Origin: CAZKNJ01 sp964554185
Lineage (GTDB): Bacteria; 4484-113
Length of the DNA: 18,963 bases
Reading direction: 5' to 3'
Assembly (NCBI GenBank): GCA_964554185.1
Contig: CAZKNJ010000038.1
Location: 1-18,963, forward strand
The translations under genes and the position numbers were made by a program. The first letter of the stretch is position 1; each line of letters begins with the position of its first letter. Below the pieces are notes generated by a model. That model had not been told where the DNA came from and did not search any database. It saw nothing but the letters and a program-made list of their open reading frames with translations. This document shows positions 8,603 to 16,527 of the stretch, in pieces.

Positions 8603-9814
8603 TCAGAGAAACAGCCGGGAAAGCAGCTTGCGCCGCTCCTCCACGCGCCGCACGACCTCGGAAATGTGGCTGCCGCCGAACTCCACCAGAACCGCGTCGG
8701 CCAGCACCAGCGCAACCATCGCTTCCGCCACCACCGCGGCAGCGGGAACGGCGGTAATGTCGCTGCGCTGCGCCGGAGCTTTGGCCGGCTTGCCAGTGTC
8801 CAGGTTAACGCTCGCATGCGGGTGCTGCTGCGTGGGAATGGGTTTCACGAAGGCCGTGAGCCCCGCCGGCATTCCATTGGTGATACCGCCGGTGACGCCG
8901 CCCGCGTGGTTCGTGGTATGCGTGACGCCGCCACCCTGACGTTCAATGAGGTCGTGGTACTGCGAGCCGTTCACTTCTTGCAGCAGCGATGCAGCGCCCA
9001 GCGCGACGGACTTCACCGCCGGTATGCTCATCACCGCCTGCGCCAGCCGCCCGTCCAGCCGCTCGTCCCATTGCGCGAAGCTCCCCAGCCCCGGCGGTAG
9101 GCCGAAGGCCATCGCGGCGAATGCGCCGCCGAGGGTCGTACCCCGTTTCTGCGCCGACTCAATCTCCGCCAACGCGCGCTCTTCCAGCGCCGCCTCCGGC
9201 ATCCGCAGCGGGGAGGCCTCAATCGCTTTGAGTGGAAGCGCATCCGGTGAGTTCGCATTCAGCAGCTTGAGCAGACTGCGTCGTGGCAGTGACACTTTGC
9301 CAAGCTGATAGGTGAAGCTCGCGATGCTCACGCCCACTGCCTCCAGCAGCAGCTTGCACACGCCGCCCGCGAGCACCCGCGCCGCCGTTTCCCGCGCACT
9401 AGCGCGCTCCCACACATCGCGCATGTCGGCGGGTCGCAGCCTGCCCTCGCCAATTTCGGCGAACTTCAGCGCACCCGCGAGGTCCGCATGGCCCGGGCGC
9501 GGTATCGTGATGCGCTCATCACGTTCACCCTCAAACGGATGCAGCAGGCGCGCCCACTGCTCCGTTTCGGCGTTGGGCAGGCGCAGCACGAGGGGATTGC
9601 CGGTGGTGATACCGCCGCGCAGCCCGCCCTCGCAGGTAAAGGCGTCGGTTTCCAGCTTCATCCGCCGGGAACGCCCTGCCAGTTTCCGCCGCCGCGCCAG
9701 TTCCTTCGACAGCCGTTCGCGCGGCACGGCCAGCCCCGCGGGCACGCCGCTGAGGATGGCGGTCACCGCCATGCCGTGGGATTCGCCGCCGGTCAGGAGC
9801 CTGAGCCGTTGCAC
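8603..9814 (-). CDS. aroC: Chorismate synthase
   Basis: A 403-aa cytoplasmic enzyme that converts 5-enolpyruvylshikimate-3-phosphate to chorismate with reduced FMN, the last step of the shikimate pathway. Family signatures are all present: GESHG (10-14), GRSRRMKLETD (47-57), GGITTGNP (67-74), RPGHADLAG (106-114), ERASARETAARV (136-147), and near the C-terminus NHAGGVTGGITNGMPAG, KPIPT, and RSDITAVPAAAVVAEAM. The length and the VPAA form resemble the roughly 400-residue actinobacterial type. The start is GTG at 9814, with no ribosome-binding site; a TAGAGT box ends 6 nt upstream, so the transcript is probably leaderless. It is divergent from the aspartate kinase gene and is the first gene of a likely operon with the ABC transporter and kinase. 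Confidence 0.97.
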   Translation of the reverse strand: MQRLRLLTGGESHGMAVTAILSGVPAGLAVPRERLSKELARRRKLAGRSRRMKLETDAFTCEGGLRGGITTGNPLVLRLPNAETEQWARLLHPFEGERDERITIPRPGHADLAGALKFAEIGEGRLRPADMRDVWERASARETAARVLAGGVCKLLLEAVGVSIASFTYQLGKVSLPRRSLLKLLNANSPDALPLKAIEASPLRMPEAALEERALAEIESAQKRGTTLGGAFAAMAFGLPPGLGSFAQWDERLDGRLAQAVMSIPAVKSVALGAASLLQEVNGSQYHDLIERQGGGVTHTTNHAGGVTGGITNGMPAGLTAFVKPIPTQQHPHASVNLDTGKPAKAPAQRSDITAVPAAAVVAEAMVALVLADAVLVEFGGSHISEVVRRVEERRKLLSRLFL

Positions 9815-9820
9815 CCGATT

Positions 9821-9826
9821 ACTCTA
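9821..9826 (-). promoter_or_regulatory. -10 box of aroC (leaderless transcript)
   Basis: TAGAGT reads leftward and is followed by only six bases (AATCGG) before the GTG at 9814. A start site 7 nt after the hexamer would coincide with the G of the start codon. No -35 is evident. Confidence 0.5.
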
Positions 9827-9851
9827 GCACAGGGCGCGCGGCGCGATGCTA

Positions 9852-9857
9852 TATAAT
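9852..9857 (+). promoter_or_regulatory. -10 box of the aspartate kinase gene
   Basis: A perfect TATAAT lies 30 nt before the ATG at 9888. No good -35 is visible at the usual distance. The predicted start site (near 9864) coincides with the first base of a perfect hairpin. Confidence 0.6.
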
Positions 9858-9863
9858 GGGCGC

Positions 9864-9880
9864 GGGCGCTGAGAGCGCCC
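9864..9880 (+). promoter_or_regulatory. Perfect hairpin in the 5' leader of the aspartate kinase gene
   Basis: GGGCGCT and AGCGCCC form a 7-bp perfect stem with a GAG loop, ending 7 nt before the start codon. The stem would occupy the 5' end of the short leader and hold the only purine-rich stretch (GAGAG, 9871-9875) in its loop and stem. It may tune translation or protect the transcript; this role is inferred. Confidence 0.45.
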
Positions 9881-9887
9881 CGGCGCC

Positions 9888-11150
9888 ATGCGCAGAGTCA
9901 TCAAATACGGCGGAACTTCGCTGGCCACCCCGGCCCACTTCGAGCGCGCGGCCCGCGCCATCGCCGGGCTGGTGGAGGTGGGCGAGCAGGTCGCGGTGGT
10001 CGTTTCGGCCATGGGCGACGAGACCGACCGGCTGCTGGCCGAGATGAGCGGGTGCTGCGCGGGTTCGCCGGACGCGGCCACGCTGCTGAGTTACCTCGCC
10101 ACCGGCGAGGAGCGCAGCGTGCTGATGATGAGCGCGGCGCTCACCACCCAGCGCATCACCGCGGTGCCCTTCCTCCCGCGCGAGAAGGAGCGCTGGCCGC
10201 TCATCGTGGACAGCGACGACGCCTCGCCGGTCGCCCCCATCAAGACCAACGAGGAGCGCGACTTCACCGTCCGCACCCAGAAGACCTCCAACCGCTTCCA
10301 CCGCAACGTGCTGCCGCGGCTGCGGCTGGGCGACGTGCCGGTTATCGCCGGGTTCATGGCGCTTTCCAGCCGCGACGAGCTGGTGACCCTGGGGCGCGGC
10401 GGCAGCGACATCACCGCGTTCATCACCGGCCGCTACATTGACGCCGACGAGGTGGTCATCGTCACCGACGTGGAGGGCGTGCTCTCGGCCGACCCGCGCC
10501 TGGCCTCCAACCCGCGCATCCTGGAAAACCTCACCGCGGAGGACGCCGAGATCATCGCCGGCTGCGGCGTGCGGGTGGTGCATCCGCGGGCGCTGCGGTT
10601 CAAGAGCGCGGACACGCGGGTGCGCGTGATTGACCACCGCAACCAGGGCGAGCTGGTGAAGACCGGCACCACCATCACCGGCGAAAGCAAGGCCACCATC
10701 TTCCGCCACGACAGCCCGCTCGCCATGCTCATCCTCGTGGGCAGCGGCTGGGCCAACCGCCCCGGCATCCTCGGCCGGCTCGCGGCCTGCCTGGGCGAGC
10801 ACGAGATACCCATCAGCGGCGCCACCTGCGGCGGCAAGTTCATCGTGTTTTACCTGGGAGAGGACGTGGCGGAGGAGGCGCACCGGCTGCTGCACGGCAT
10901 CGTGGACGCGGAGCCGGACACCTTCACCAACATCACGCTGCGCGGGGGCATCGGCGAGATCAGGCTGCGCAGCGGCGCGTTCATTGAAACGCCGGGCATC
11001 GTGGCCGACGCCACGCGCGTGCTGGCGCACAAAGGCATCAACCTCATCGAGGCCGTGACCTCGCTGAGCGACATCCACTTCTTCGTCAAGTGGGACGACC
11101 TGGACGCTGCTTACGACGGCCTGCTGAAGCTGGTGAAGACGAAGTATTAG
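9888..11150 (+). CDS. Aspartate kinase
   Basis: A 420-aa cytoplasmic enzyme that phosphorylates aspartate, the first step towards lysine, threonine, methionine and diaminopimelate. The N-terminal amino-acid kinase domain starts with KYGGTS (6-11, usually KFGGTS), then TGEERS (72-77), TLGRGGSD (167-174) and TDVEGVLSADPR (193-204). Two ACT domains follow (about 279-340 and 349-418), the usual site of feedback inhibition by lysine or threonine. Length is normal for the monofunctional enzyme. The segment at 107-130, where the substrate loop lies, is not the usual form, so the allosteric class cannot be named. The ATG at 9888 is chosen because the kinase motif begins 6 residues in. It is divergent from aroC. 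The symbol is left blank because lysC, ask and thrA-type paralogues cannot be told apart here. Confidence 0.92.
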   Translation: MRRVIKYGGTSLATPAHFERAARAIAGLVEVGEQVAVVVSAMGDETDRLLAEMSGCCAGSPDAATLLSYLATGEERSVLMMSAALTTQRITAVPFLPREKERWPLIVDSDDASPVAPIKTNEERDFTVRTQKTSNRFHRNVLPRLRLGDVPVIAGFMALSSRDELVTLGRGGSDITAFITGRYIDADEVVIVTDVEGVLSADPRLASNPRILENLTAEDAEIIAGCGVRVVHPRALRFKSADTRVRVIDHRNQGELVKTGTTITGESKATIFRHDSPLAMLILVGSGWANRPGILGRLAACLGEHEIPISGATCGGKFIVFYLGEDVAEEAHRLLHGIVDAEPDTFTNITLRGGIGEIRLRSGAFIETPGIVADATRVLAHKGINLIEAVTSLSDIHFFVKWDDLDAAYDGLLKLVKTKY

Positions 11151-11170
11151 CAGCGGTCGGCAGTCTGCTT

Positions 11171-11200
11171 CCAGTCGCCGGCAAGAACAAGAATAGCTGG
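11171..11200 (+). repeat. Short degenerate intergenic repeat (module C), upstream of unit 1
   Basis: Contains GCTTCCAGTCGCC(G)GC followed by an AAGAATA stretch. The first part is shared almost exactly with 18689-18702, and a weaker relative is at 16574-16607. It lies just inside the left boundary of the tandem duplication. Confidence 0.45.
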
Positions 11201-11210
11201 GCTGGGCGCC

Positions 11211-11240
11211 TTGGGCCTTCTCCGGCGTATGCGGTAGAAT
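11211..11240 (+). promoter_or_regulatory. Promoter of lipoprotein gene copy 1
   Basis: TTGGGC (11211-11216, a weak -35), an 18-nt spacer and TAGAAT (11235-11240). Transcription would begin near 11247, giving a leader of about 58 nt. The -10 is convincing and the -35 keeps only the TTG. Confidence 0.5.
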
Positions 11241-11263
11241 AGGCGTAGCTATCCACGAGGGTT

Positions 11264-11299
11264 CGCTGCGCTGAGAGGAAGCGGCGTGCCCCGAGGGGG
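11264..11299 (+). promoter_or_regulatory. Structured leader of copy 1, with ribosome-binding site in a hairpin
   Basis: CGCTGC (11264-11269) can pair with GCGGCG (11281-11286), with one G-U pair. CCCC (11289-11292) can pair with GGGG (11296-11299), which is the core of the GAGGGGG ribosome-binding site lying 5 nt before the GTG start. The second hairpin would lower initiation unless melted. No known riboswitch class is matched. Confidence 0.35.
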
Positions 11300-11304
11300 T
11301 AATC

Positions 11305-13683
11305 GTGTTGGCTAACCGGAGGGGGCTTCTTCTAATACTACTGGCGGCAATGGCGTCGGCCGCGCTGGCGCTGGCGATAGGCTGCGGGCGGCGCGATCCC
11401 GCCACCCAGATTCTGCAACCGATTGAAAACGGCGGAGCCACGGGCGAGGAATCGGCCGCGCGCGGGAAGGGCGGGCTGCCGGACGTATGGGAACTGGACG
11501 GCTTGTTCGCCGATGCCAAGAGCGTGCGCAACGGTTCGTCGGTGGAGATAATCGGCGCGGATTACTCCGAAGCGGACACCACCAGCGACCGCGAGGAGAG
11601 CATTGAAGTGGAGGGCGAGAGCCTGGACCTGCGCGCCTATGAGCCGGACGACTTCACCTATGCCATCTTCACCCAGGAAGTCGGCGACGGCGTGACGGGC
11701 GGCGGCCGCGACGACGATATTCCCTTGAGTTCGCTGTTTGACACCGAGCCCTGCGACTATGGCGGCGGGCGCGACGACGACATTCCACTGAACTTCTACG
11801 TGGGTCTGGCGGACTACAGCGCGGGTTCCTGGCGCTGGTTCGGCCCCTACACCGAGGAAGATCCCACGCTGGAAGTGTATTCGGACGAGCTCAATAACCG
11901 CTTCAAGTCTCCCAGCGACCACTACTATGCGGCGGTGCTAACCGCCAGCCCCGGCAAGGGCGCCAGCGCGCTCCCGCGGACGGGGCTGGTGGCGGAGCTT
12001 CCACTTGACGGTGGTATGCGCGGTGCTTCGCAGACCGAGTCGCCCGCGGGAGTCCGCCTTAACCGGCTGGTCACCGAAGTGGAAGCCGGGCACGGGACGG
12101 TGCCGGCGCAGGTGCGCGGGCTTGCTGCGGTCGTGGGCGCCAGTAGTATAACCATCTCGTGGGAGGCGAATCCGGACCCCGATGTCACGGCCTACCGTGT
12201 CTACCGTAAAAGCATCCCTCCGGACGACTCGTTCACGCTGCTGGATGAAGTGGCCGCGCCCGCGACCGAGTGTGAGGACACCACCGCGGACATCTACAGC
12301 ACTTACACGTACGGTGTAAGCGCGGTCAACGACACCGGCGAGGGCAGCGCGGGCCGGATTGAAGTGGGGCCGCCGCGCATCCGCGGAGTATCGCCGCAGT
12401 CCGGCGCGGAAGGCCGGGAAGTTTCTTTCTTCGTAGTGGCGGATGGCAGCGGGCCTTTCGCCTACGAGTGGTACTTCGGCGGCGGCGCCACGCCCAATAC
12501 CAGCACCGACAGCCGGCCCACCGTCCACCTGGAGGCCATGGGGCAGTACCCGGCGTCGGTCACCGTGTTCAACGCCTACGGCCAGGACACGCTGGACTTT
12601 ACGCTGAGCGTGCTGGATCCCTACCCCTCCGGCTGGTGGATGTTCCACCGCGACCCGACCCATCGCGGGCGCAGCGAAGTTATGGGGCCGGGCGACCCGC
12701 TGCTGAAGTGGCGCTACCAGACCGGCGGCAAGGTGCAATCCAGCCCGGTCATCGGGCGCTACGGCACCATCTACGCCGGCTCGGAAGACGGCTACCTCTA
12801 CGCGCTCAATCCCGACGGCAGCCTGAAGTGGAAGTGCAACACCGGCGGCAGCATCTACGCCGCCCCGGCGGTGGGCTCAGACGAGACCATATACATCGGC
12901 AACTGGGACAGCACCTTCTACGCTATCCACCCGAACGGGGTGGTCAAGTGGAGCTACCCGACCGGGAGCTGGATGCCGTCCAGCGCCGCCATTGCGCGGG
13001 ATGGAACCATTTGTGTGGGCAGCGACGACAACTTCCTCTACGCGTTCAATCCCGACGGATCGCTGAAGTGGAGTTACGATGCGGGCTGGCACCTGAAATC
13101 CAGTCCCGCCATCGCCGACGACGGCACTATCTACGTGGGCTGCTGGGACAACTTCCTCTACGCGCTCAATCCCGACGGATCGCTTAAGTGGCGCTACGAG
13201 ACCGAAGGGTATATCATCTCCAGCCCCGCCATCGGCTACGACGGCGTCATCTACGTGGGCAACGGCAGCCACCTGGCGGACAACCACTTCCAGGCCATCA
13301 ACCCCGACGGCAGCATGCGCTGGGAGCTGGACATCTACGGCTACGTCGACTCCAGTCCCGCCATTGGCGCGAACGGCATGATCTACGCCGGCGCCCGCGA
13401 CTACAAGCTCTACGCCATTACGCCTGAGGGCGGCATTGACTGGAGCTATAACACGGGCTCGCCGGTTAATTCCAGCCCGGTCGTCGGTGCCGACGGCACC
13501 ATCTACTTCGGCGCCACCGGGCAGATGCCGGATGCGTATTACTTCTACGCGCTCACCACCGAGGGCGAGCTGCTGTGGCGCTACCCGGTGGGCGGTTCAA
13601 TCGAATCCAGCCCGGCGCTGGGCGCGGACGGCACGCTGTACTTCGGCTGCGACGACGGTTACATCTACGCCCTGCACGATTGA
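11305..13683 (+). CDS. Lipoprotein with FN3, PKD-like and eight-blade PQQ-like propeller domains, copy 1
   Basis: A 792-aa exported protein. The GTG at 11305 is supported by GAGGGGG 5 nt upstream; TTG at 11308 is the alternative. A hydrophobic leader ends in a lipobox-like LAIGC (C27). Residues 28-265 are unassigned and contain the decapeptide GGGRDDDIPL twice (132-141 and 153-162). An FN3-like domain spans about 267-354 and a PKD/Ig-like domain about 357-438. After a WWMFHRDPTHRGRS linker come eight repeats of about 40 residues (466-792), each built as W-x-Y, SSPAIG, DGTIYVG, LYALNPDGS, which predicts a closed eight-bladed PQQ/BamB-like propeller. No quinoprotein dehydrogenase catalytic motif was recognised, so binding or scaffolding is more likely than redox catalysis. 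The next unit encodes an identical protein. Outer-surface location is inferred. Confidence 0.9.
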   Translation: MLANRRGLLLILLAAMASAALALAIGCGRRDPATQILQPIENGGATGEESAARGKGGLPDVWELDGLFADAKSVRNGSSVEIIGADYSEADTTSDREESIEVEGESLDLRAYEPDDFTYAIFTQEVGDGVTGGGRDDDIPLSSLFDTEPCDYGGGRDDDIPLNFYVGLADYSAGSWRWFGPYTEEDPTLEVYSDELNNRFKSPSDHYYAAVLTASPGKGASALPRTGLVAELPLDGGMRGASQTESPAGVRLNRLVTEVEAGHGTVPAQVRGLAAVVGASSITISWEANPDPDVTAYRVYRKSIPPDDSFTLLDEVAAPATECEDTTADIYSTYTYGVSAVNDTGEGSAGRIEVGPPRIRGVSPQSGAEGREVSFFVVADGSGPFAYEWYFGGGATPNTSTDSRPTVHLEAMGQYPASVTVFNAYGQDTLDFTLSVLDPYPSGWWMFHRDPTHRGRSEVMGPGDPLLKWRYQTGGKVQSSPVIGRYGTIYAGSEDGYLYALNPDGSLKWKCNTGGSIYAAPAVGSDETIYIGNWDSTFYAIHPNGVVKWSYPTGSWMPSSAAIARDGTICVGSDDNFLYAFNPDGSLKWSYDAGWHLKSSPAIADDGTIYVGCWDNFLYALNPDGSLKWRYETEGYIISSPAIGYDGVIYVGNGSHLADNHFQAINPDGSMRWELDIYGYVDSSPAIGANGMIYAGARDYKLYAITPEGGIDWSYNTGSPVNSSPVVGADGTIYFGATGQMPDAYYFYALTTEGELLWRYPVGGSIESSPALGADGTLYFGCDDGYIYALHD

Positions 13684-13822
13684 GCATCTACGTGCGGCCA
13701 GCGGTTGTGCGCGTTCCAAAGGTGTTGAGCGCGCGCTTTAGAGGAATCTCCCGGCGGGATGGAACTTTTTTGGCGGAGGCGAGTCTATATAGGTGTTCCT
13801 GACTTCCTTTCTGGATTTGTTT

Positions 13823-13844
13823 GAGCCCCGCAATCGCGGGGCTT
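13823..13844 (+). terminator. Hairpin after copy 1, possible terminator
   Basis: GAGCCCCGC and GCGGGGCTT form a 9-bp stem with an AATC loop. The outermost pair is G-U here and G-C in copy 2. Only a short TTTT follows, 5 nt after the stem, so termination would be weak. It ends 140 nt past the stop codon. Confidence 0.45.
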
Positions 13845-13875
13845 ACCGCTTTTAACCGCGGGCAGCAGTCTGCTT

Positions 13876-13905
13876 CCAGTCGCCGGCAAGAACAAGAATA
13901 GCTGG
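13876..13905 (+). repeat. Module C at the junction of the two units
   Basis: Identical to 11171-11200. Just to its left, the bases TTTTAACCGCGGGCAGCAG resemble the right flank of unit 2 (16554-16572), so the junction is a hybrid of the two flanks of the duplicated unit. Confidence 0.45.
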
Positions 13906-13915
13906 GCTGGGCGCC

Positions 13916-13945
13916 TTGGGCCTTCTCCGGCGTATGCGGTAGAAT
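13916..13945 (+). promoter_or_regulatory. Promoter of lipoprotein gene copy 2
   Basis: An identical copy of the TTGGGC-18-TAGAAT element of unit 1, so copy 2 does not depend on read-through from copy 1. Confidence 0.5.
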
Positions 13946-13968
13946 AGGCGTAGCTATCCACGAGGGTT

Positions 13969-14004
13969 CGCTGCGCTGAGAGGAAGCGGCGTGCCCCGAG
14001 GGGG
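13969..14004 (+). promoter_or_regulatory. Structured leader of copy 2
   Basis: The same two small hairpins as in the leader of copy 1, with the GAGGGGG ribosome-binding site paired to the CCCC just before it. The identical sequence in both units means both copies would respond in the same way. Confidence 0.33.
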
Positions 14005-14009
14005 TAATC

Positions 14010-16388
14010 GTGTTGGCTAACCGGAGGGGGCTTCTTCTAATACTACTGGCGGCAATGGCGTCGGCCGCGCTGGCGCTGGCGATAGGCTGCGGGCGGCGCG
14101 ATCCCGCCACCCAGATTCTGCAACCGATTGAAAACGGCGGAGCCACGGGCGAGGAATCGGCCGCGCGCGGGAAGGGCGGGCTGCCGGACGTATGGGAACT
14201 GGACGGCTTGTTCGCCGATGCCAAGAGCGTGCGCAACGGTTCGTCGGTGGAGATAATCGGCGCGGATTACTCCGAAGCGGACACCACCAGCGACCGCGAG
14301 GAGAGCATTGAAGTGGAGGGCGAGAGCCTGGACCTGCGCGCCTATGAGCCGGACGACTTCACCTATGCCATCTTCACCCAGGAAGTCGGCGACGGCGTGA
14401 CGGGCGGCGGCCGCGACGACGATATTCCCTTGAGTTCGCTGTTTGACACCGAGCCCTGCGACTATGGCGGCGGGCGCGACGACGACATTCCACTGAACTT
14501 CTACGTGGGTCTGGCGGACTACAGCGCGGGTTCCTGGCGCTGGTTCGGCCCCTACACCGAGGAAGATCCCACGCTGGAAGTGTATTCGGACGAGCTCAAT
14601 AACCGCTTCAAGTCTCCCAGCGACCACTACTATGCGGCGGTGCTAACCGCCAGCCCCGGCAAGGGCGCCAGCGCGCTCCCGCGGACGGGGCTGGTGGCGG
14701 AGCTTCCACTTGACGGTGGTATGCGCGGTGCTTCGCAGACCGAGTCGCCCGCGGGAGTCCGCCTTAACCGGCTGGTCACCGAAGTGGAAGCCGGGCACGG
14801 GACGGTGCCGGCGCAGGTGCGCGGGCTTGCTGCGGTCGTGGGCGCCAGTAGTATAACCATCTCGTGGGAGGCGAATCCGGACCCCGATGTCACGGCCTAC
14901 CGTGTCTACCGTAAAAGCATCCCTCCGGACGACTCGTTCACGCTGCTGGATGAAGTGGCCGCGCCCGCGACCGAGTGTGAGGACACCACCGCGGACATCT
15001 ACAGCACTTACACGTACGGTGTAAGCGCGGTCAACGACACCGGCGAGGGCAGCGCGGGCCGGATTGAAGTGGGGCCGCCGCGCATCCGCGGAGTATCGCC
15101 GCAGTCCGGCGCGGAAGGCCGGGAAGTTTCTTTCTTCGTAGTGGCGGATGGCAGCGGGCCTTTCGCCTACGAGTGGTACTTCGGCGGCGGCGCCACGCCC
15201 AATACCAGCACCGACAGCCGGCCCACCGTCCACCTGGAGGCCATGGGGCAGTACCCGGCGTCGGTCACCGTGTTCAACGCCTACGGCCAGGACACGCTGG
15301 ACTTTACGCTGAGCGTGCTGGATCCCTACCCCTCCGGCTGGTGGATGTTCCACCGCGACCCGACCCATCGCGGGCGCAGCGAAGTTATGGGGCCGGGCGA
15401 CCCGCTGCTGAAGTGGCGCTACCAGACCGGCGGCAAGGTGCAATCCAGCCCGGTCATCGGGCGCTACGGCACCATCTACGCCGGCTCGGAAGACGGCTAC
15501 CTCTACGCGCTCAATCCCGACGGCAGCCTGAAGTGGAAGTGCAACACCGGCGGCAGCATCTACGCCGCCCCGGCGGTGGGCTCAGACGAGACCATATACA
15601 TCGGCAACTGGGACAGCACCTTCTACGCTATCCACCCGAACGGGGTGGTCAAGTGGAGCTACCCGACCGGGAGCTGGATGCCGTCCAGCGCCGCCATTGC
15701 GCGGGATGGAACCATTTGTGTGGGCAGCGACGACAACTTCCTCTACGCGTTCAATCCCGACGGATCGCTGAAGTGGAGTTACGATGCGGGCTGGCACCTG
15801 AAATCCAGTCCCGCCATCGCCGACGACGGCACTATCTACGTGGGCTGCTGGGACAACTTCCTCTACGCGCTCAATCCCGACGGATCGCTTAAGTGGCGCT
15901 ACGAGACCGAAGGGTATATCATCTCCAGCCCCGCCATCGGCTACGACGGCGTCATCTACGTGGGCAACGGCAGCCACCTGGCGGACAACCACTTCCAGGC
16001 CATCAACCCCGACGGCAGCATGCGCTGGGAGCTGGACATCTACGGCTACGTCGACTCCAGTCCCGCCATTGGCGCGAACGGCATGATCTACGCCGGCGCC
16101 CGCGACTACAAGCTCTACGCCATTACGCCTGAGGGCGGCATTGACTGGAGCTATAACACGGGCTCGCCGGTTAATTCCAGCCCGGTCGTCGGTGCCGACG
16201 GCACCATCTACTTCGGCGCCACCGGGCAGATGCCGGATGCGTATTACTTCTACGCGCTCACCACCGAGGGCGAGCTGCTGTGGCGCTACCCGGTGGGCGG
16301 TTCAATCGAATCCAGCCCGGCGCTGGGCGCGGACGGCACGCTGTACTTCGGCTGCGACGACGGTTACATCTACGCCCTGCACGATTGA
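14010..16388 (+). CDS. Lipoprotein with FN3, PKD-like and eight-blade PQQ-like propeller domains, copy 2
   Basis: A 792-aa product identical to the one encoded at 11305-13683: same GTG start, GAGGGGG ribosome-binding site, lipobox-like LAIGC (C27), doubled GGGRDDDIPL motif, FN3-like region (about 267-354), PKD/Ig-like region (357-438) and eight propeller blades (466-792). No substitution, silent or otherwise, was noticed, so the copy is either very recent, kept identical by gene conversion, or partly an assembly product. It keeps its own promoter and 3' hairpin, so if real it doubles gene dosage. Downstream it converges on glmS across a hairpin-rich gap of about 410 bp. Confidence 0.88.
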   Translation: MLANRRGLLLILLAAMASAALALAIGCGRRDPATQILQPIENGGATGEESAARGKGGLPDVWELDGLFADAKSVRNGSSVEIIGADYSEADTTSDREESIEVEGESLDLRAYEPDDFTYAIFTQEVGDGVTGGGRDDDIPLSSLFDTEPCDYGGGRDDDIPLNFYVGLADYSAGSWRWFGPYTEEDPTLEVYSDELNNRFKSPSDHYYAAVLTASPGKGASALPRTGLVAELPLDGGMRGASQTESPAGVRLNRLVTEVEAGHGTVPAQVRGLAAVVGASSITISWEANPDPDVTAYRVYRKSIPPDDSFTLLDEVAAPATECEDTTADIYSTYTYGVSAVNDTGEGSAGRIEVGPPRIRGVSPQSGAEGREVSFFVVADGSGPFAYEWYFGGGATPNTSTDSRPTVHLEAMGQYPASVTVFNAYGQDTLDFTLSVLDPYPSGWWMFHRDPTHRGRSEVMGPGDPLLKWRYQTGGKVQSSPVIGRYGTIYAGSEDGYLYALNPDGSLKWKCNTGGSIYAAPAVGSDETIYIGNWDSTFYAIHPNGVVKWSYPTGSWMPSSAAIARDGTICVGSDDNFLYAFNPDGSLKWSYDAGWHLKSSPAIADDGTIYVGCWDNFLYALNPDGSLKWRYETEGYIISSPAIGYDGVIYVGNGSHLADNHFQAINPDGSMRWELDIYGYVDSSPAIGANGMIYAGARDYKLYAITPEGGIDWSYNTGSPVNSSPVVGADGTIYFGATGQMPDAYYFYALTTEGELLWRYPVGGSIESSPALGADGTLYFGCDDGYIYALHD

Positions 16389-16527
16389 GCATCTACGTGC
16401 GGCCAGCGGTTGTGCGCGTTCCAAAGGTGTTGAGCGCGCGCTTTAGAGGAATCTCCCGGCGGGATGGAACTTTTTTGGCGGAGGCGAGTCTATATAGGTG
16501 TTCCTGACTTCCTTTCTGGATTTGTTT

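Larger units (their letters stand above)
11160..13864 (+). repeat. Tandem duplication, unit 1 (2.7 kb)
   Basis: First unit of a head-to-tail direct repeat with a period of 2705 bp. Bases 11160-13843 match 13865-16548 with no difference that I could find: the 792-aa products are identical and the alternative frames agree too. The unit holds promoter, leader, the lipoprotein gene, 3' untranslated region and hairpin. Differences appear only in the last roughly 20 nt before unit 2 (T13844, one extra T in the following T-run, G in place of C near 13862). Confidence 0.93.

Noticed and set aside
11260..11300. CTGAGAGG in the lipoprotein leader, resembling the TPP riboswitch thi-box
   Set aside because: The rest of the conserved core (ACCUGAUCUGG-like half and the GGAU-AUGCC part) is absent and the leader is too short.
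9849..11531. Long minus-strand open frame (560 codons) opposite the aspartate kinase gene
   Set aside because: It is the antisense frame of a well-supported gene in GC-rich DNA, is low in complexity (rich in A, R, G, H, D), has no ribosome-binding site and runs on into the lipoprotein gene region.
13730..13772. TCCC-GGC-GGGA followed by TTTTTT as a terminator after copy 1 (and its copy after unit 2)
   Set aside because: The stem is only 4 bp and lies 7 nt from the T-run. The 9-bp hairpin downstream is a better candidate.
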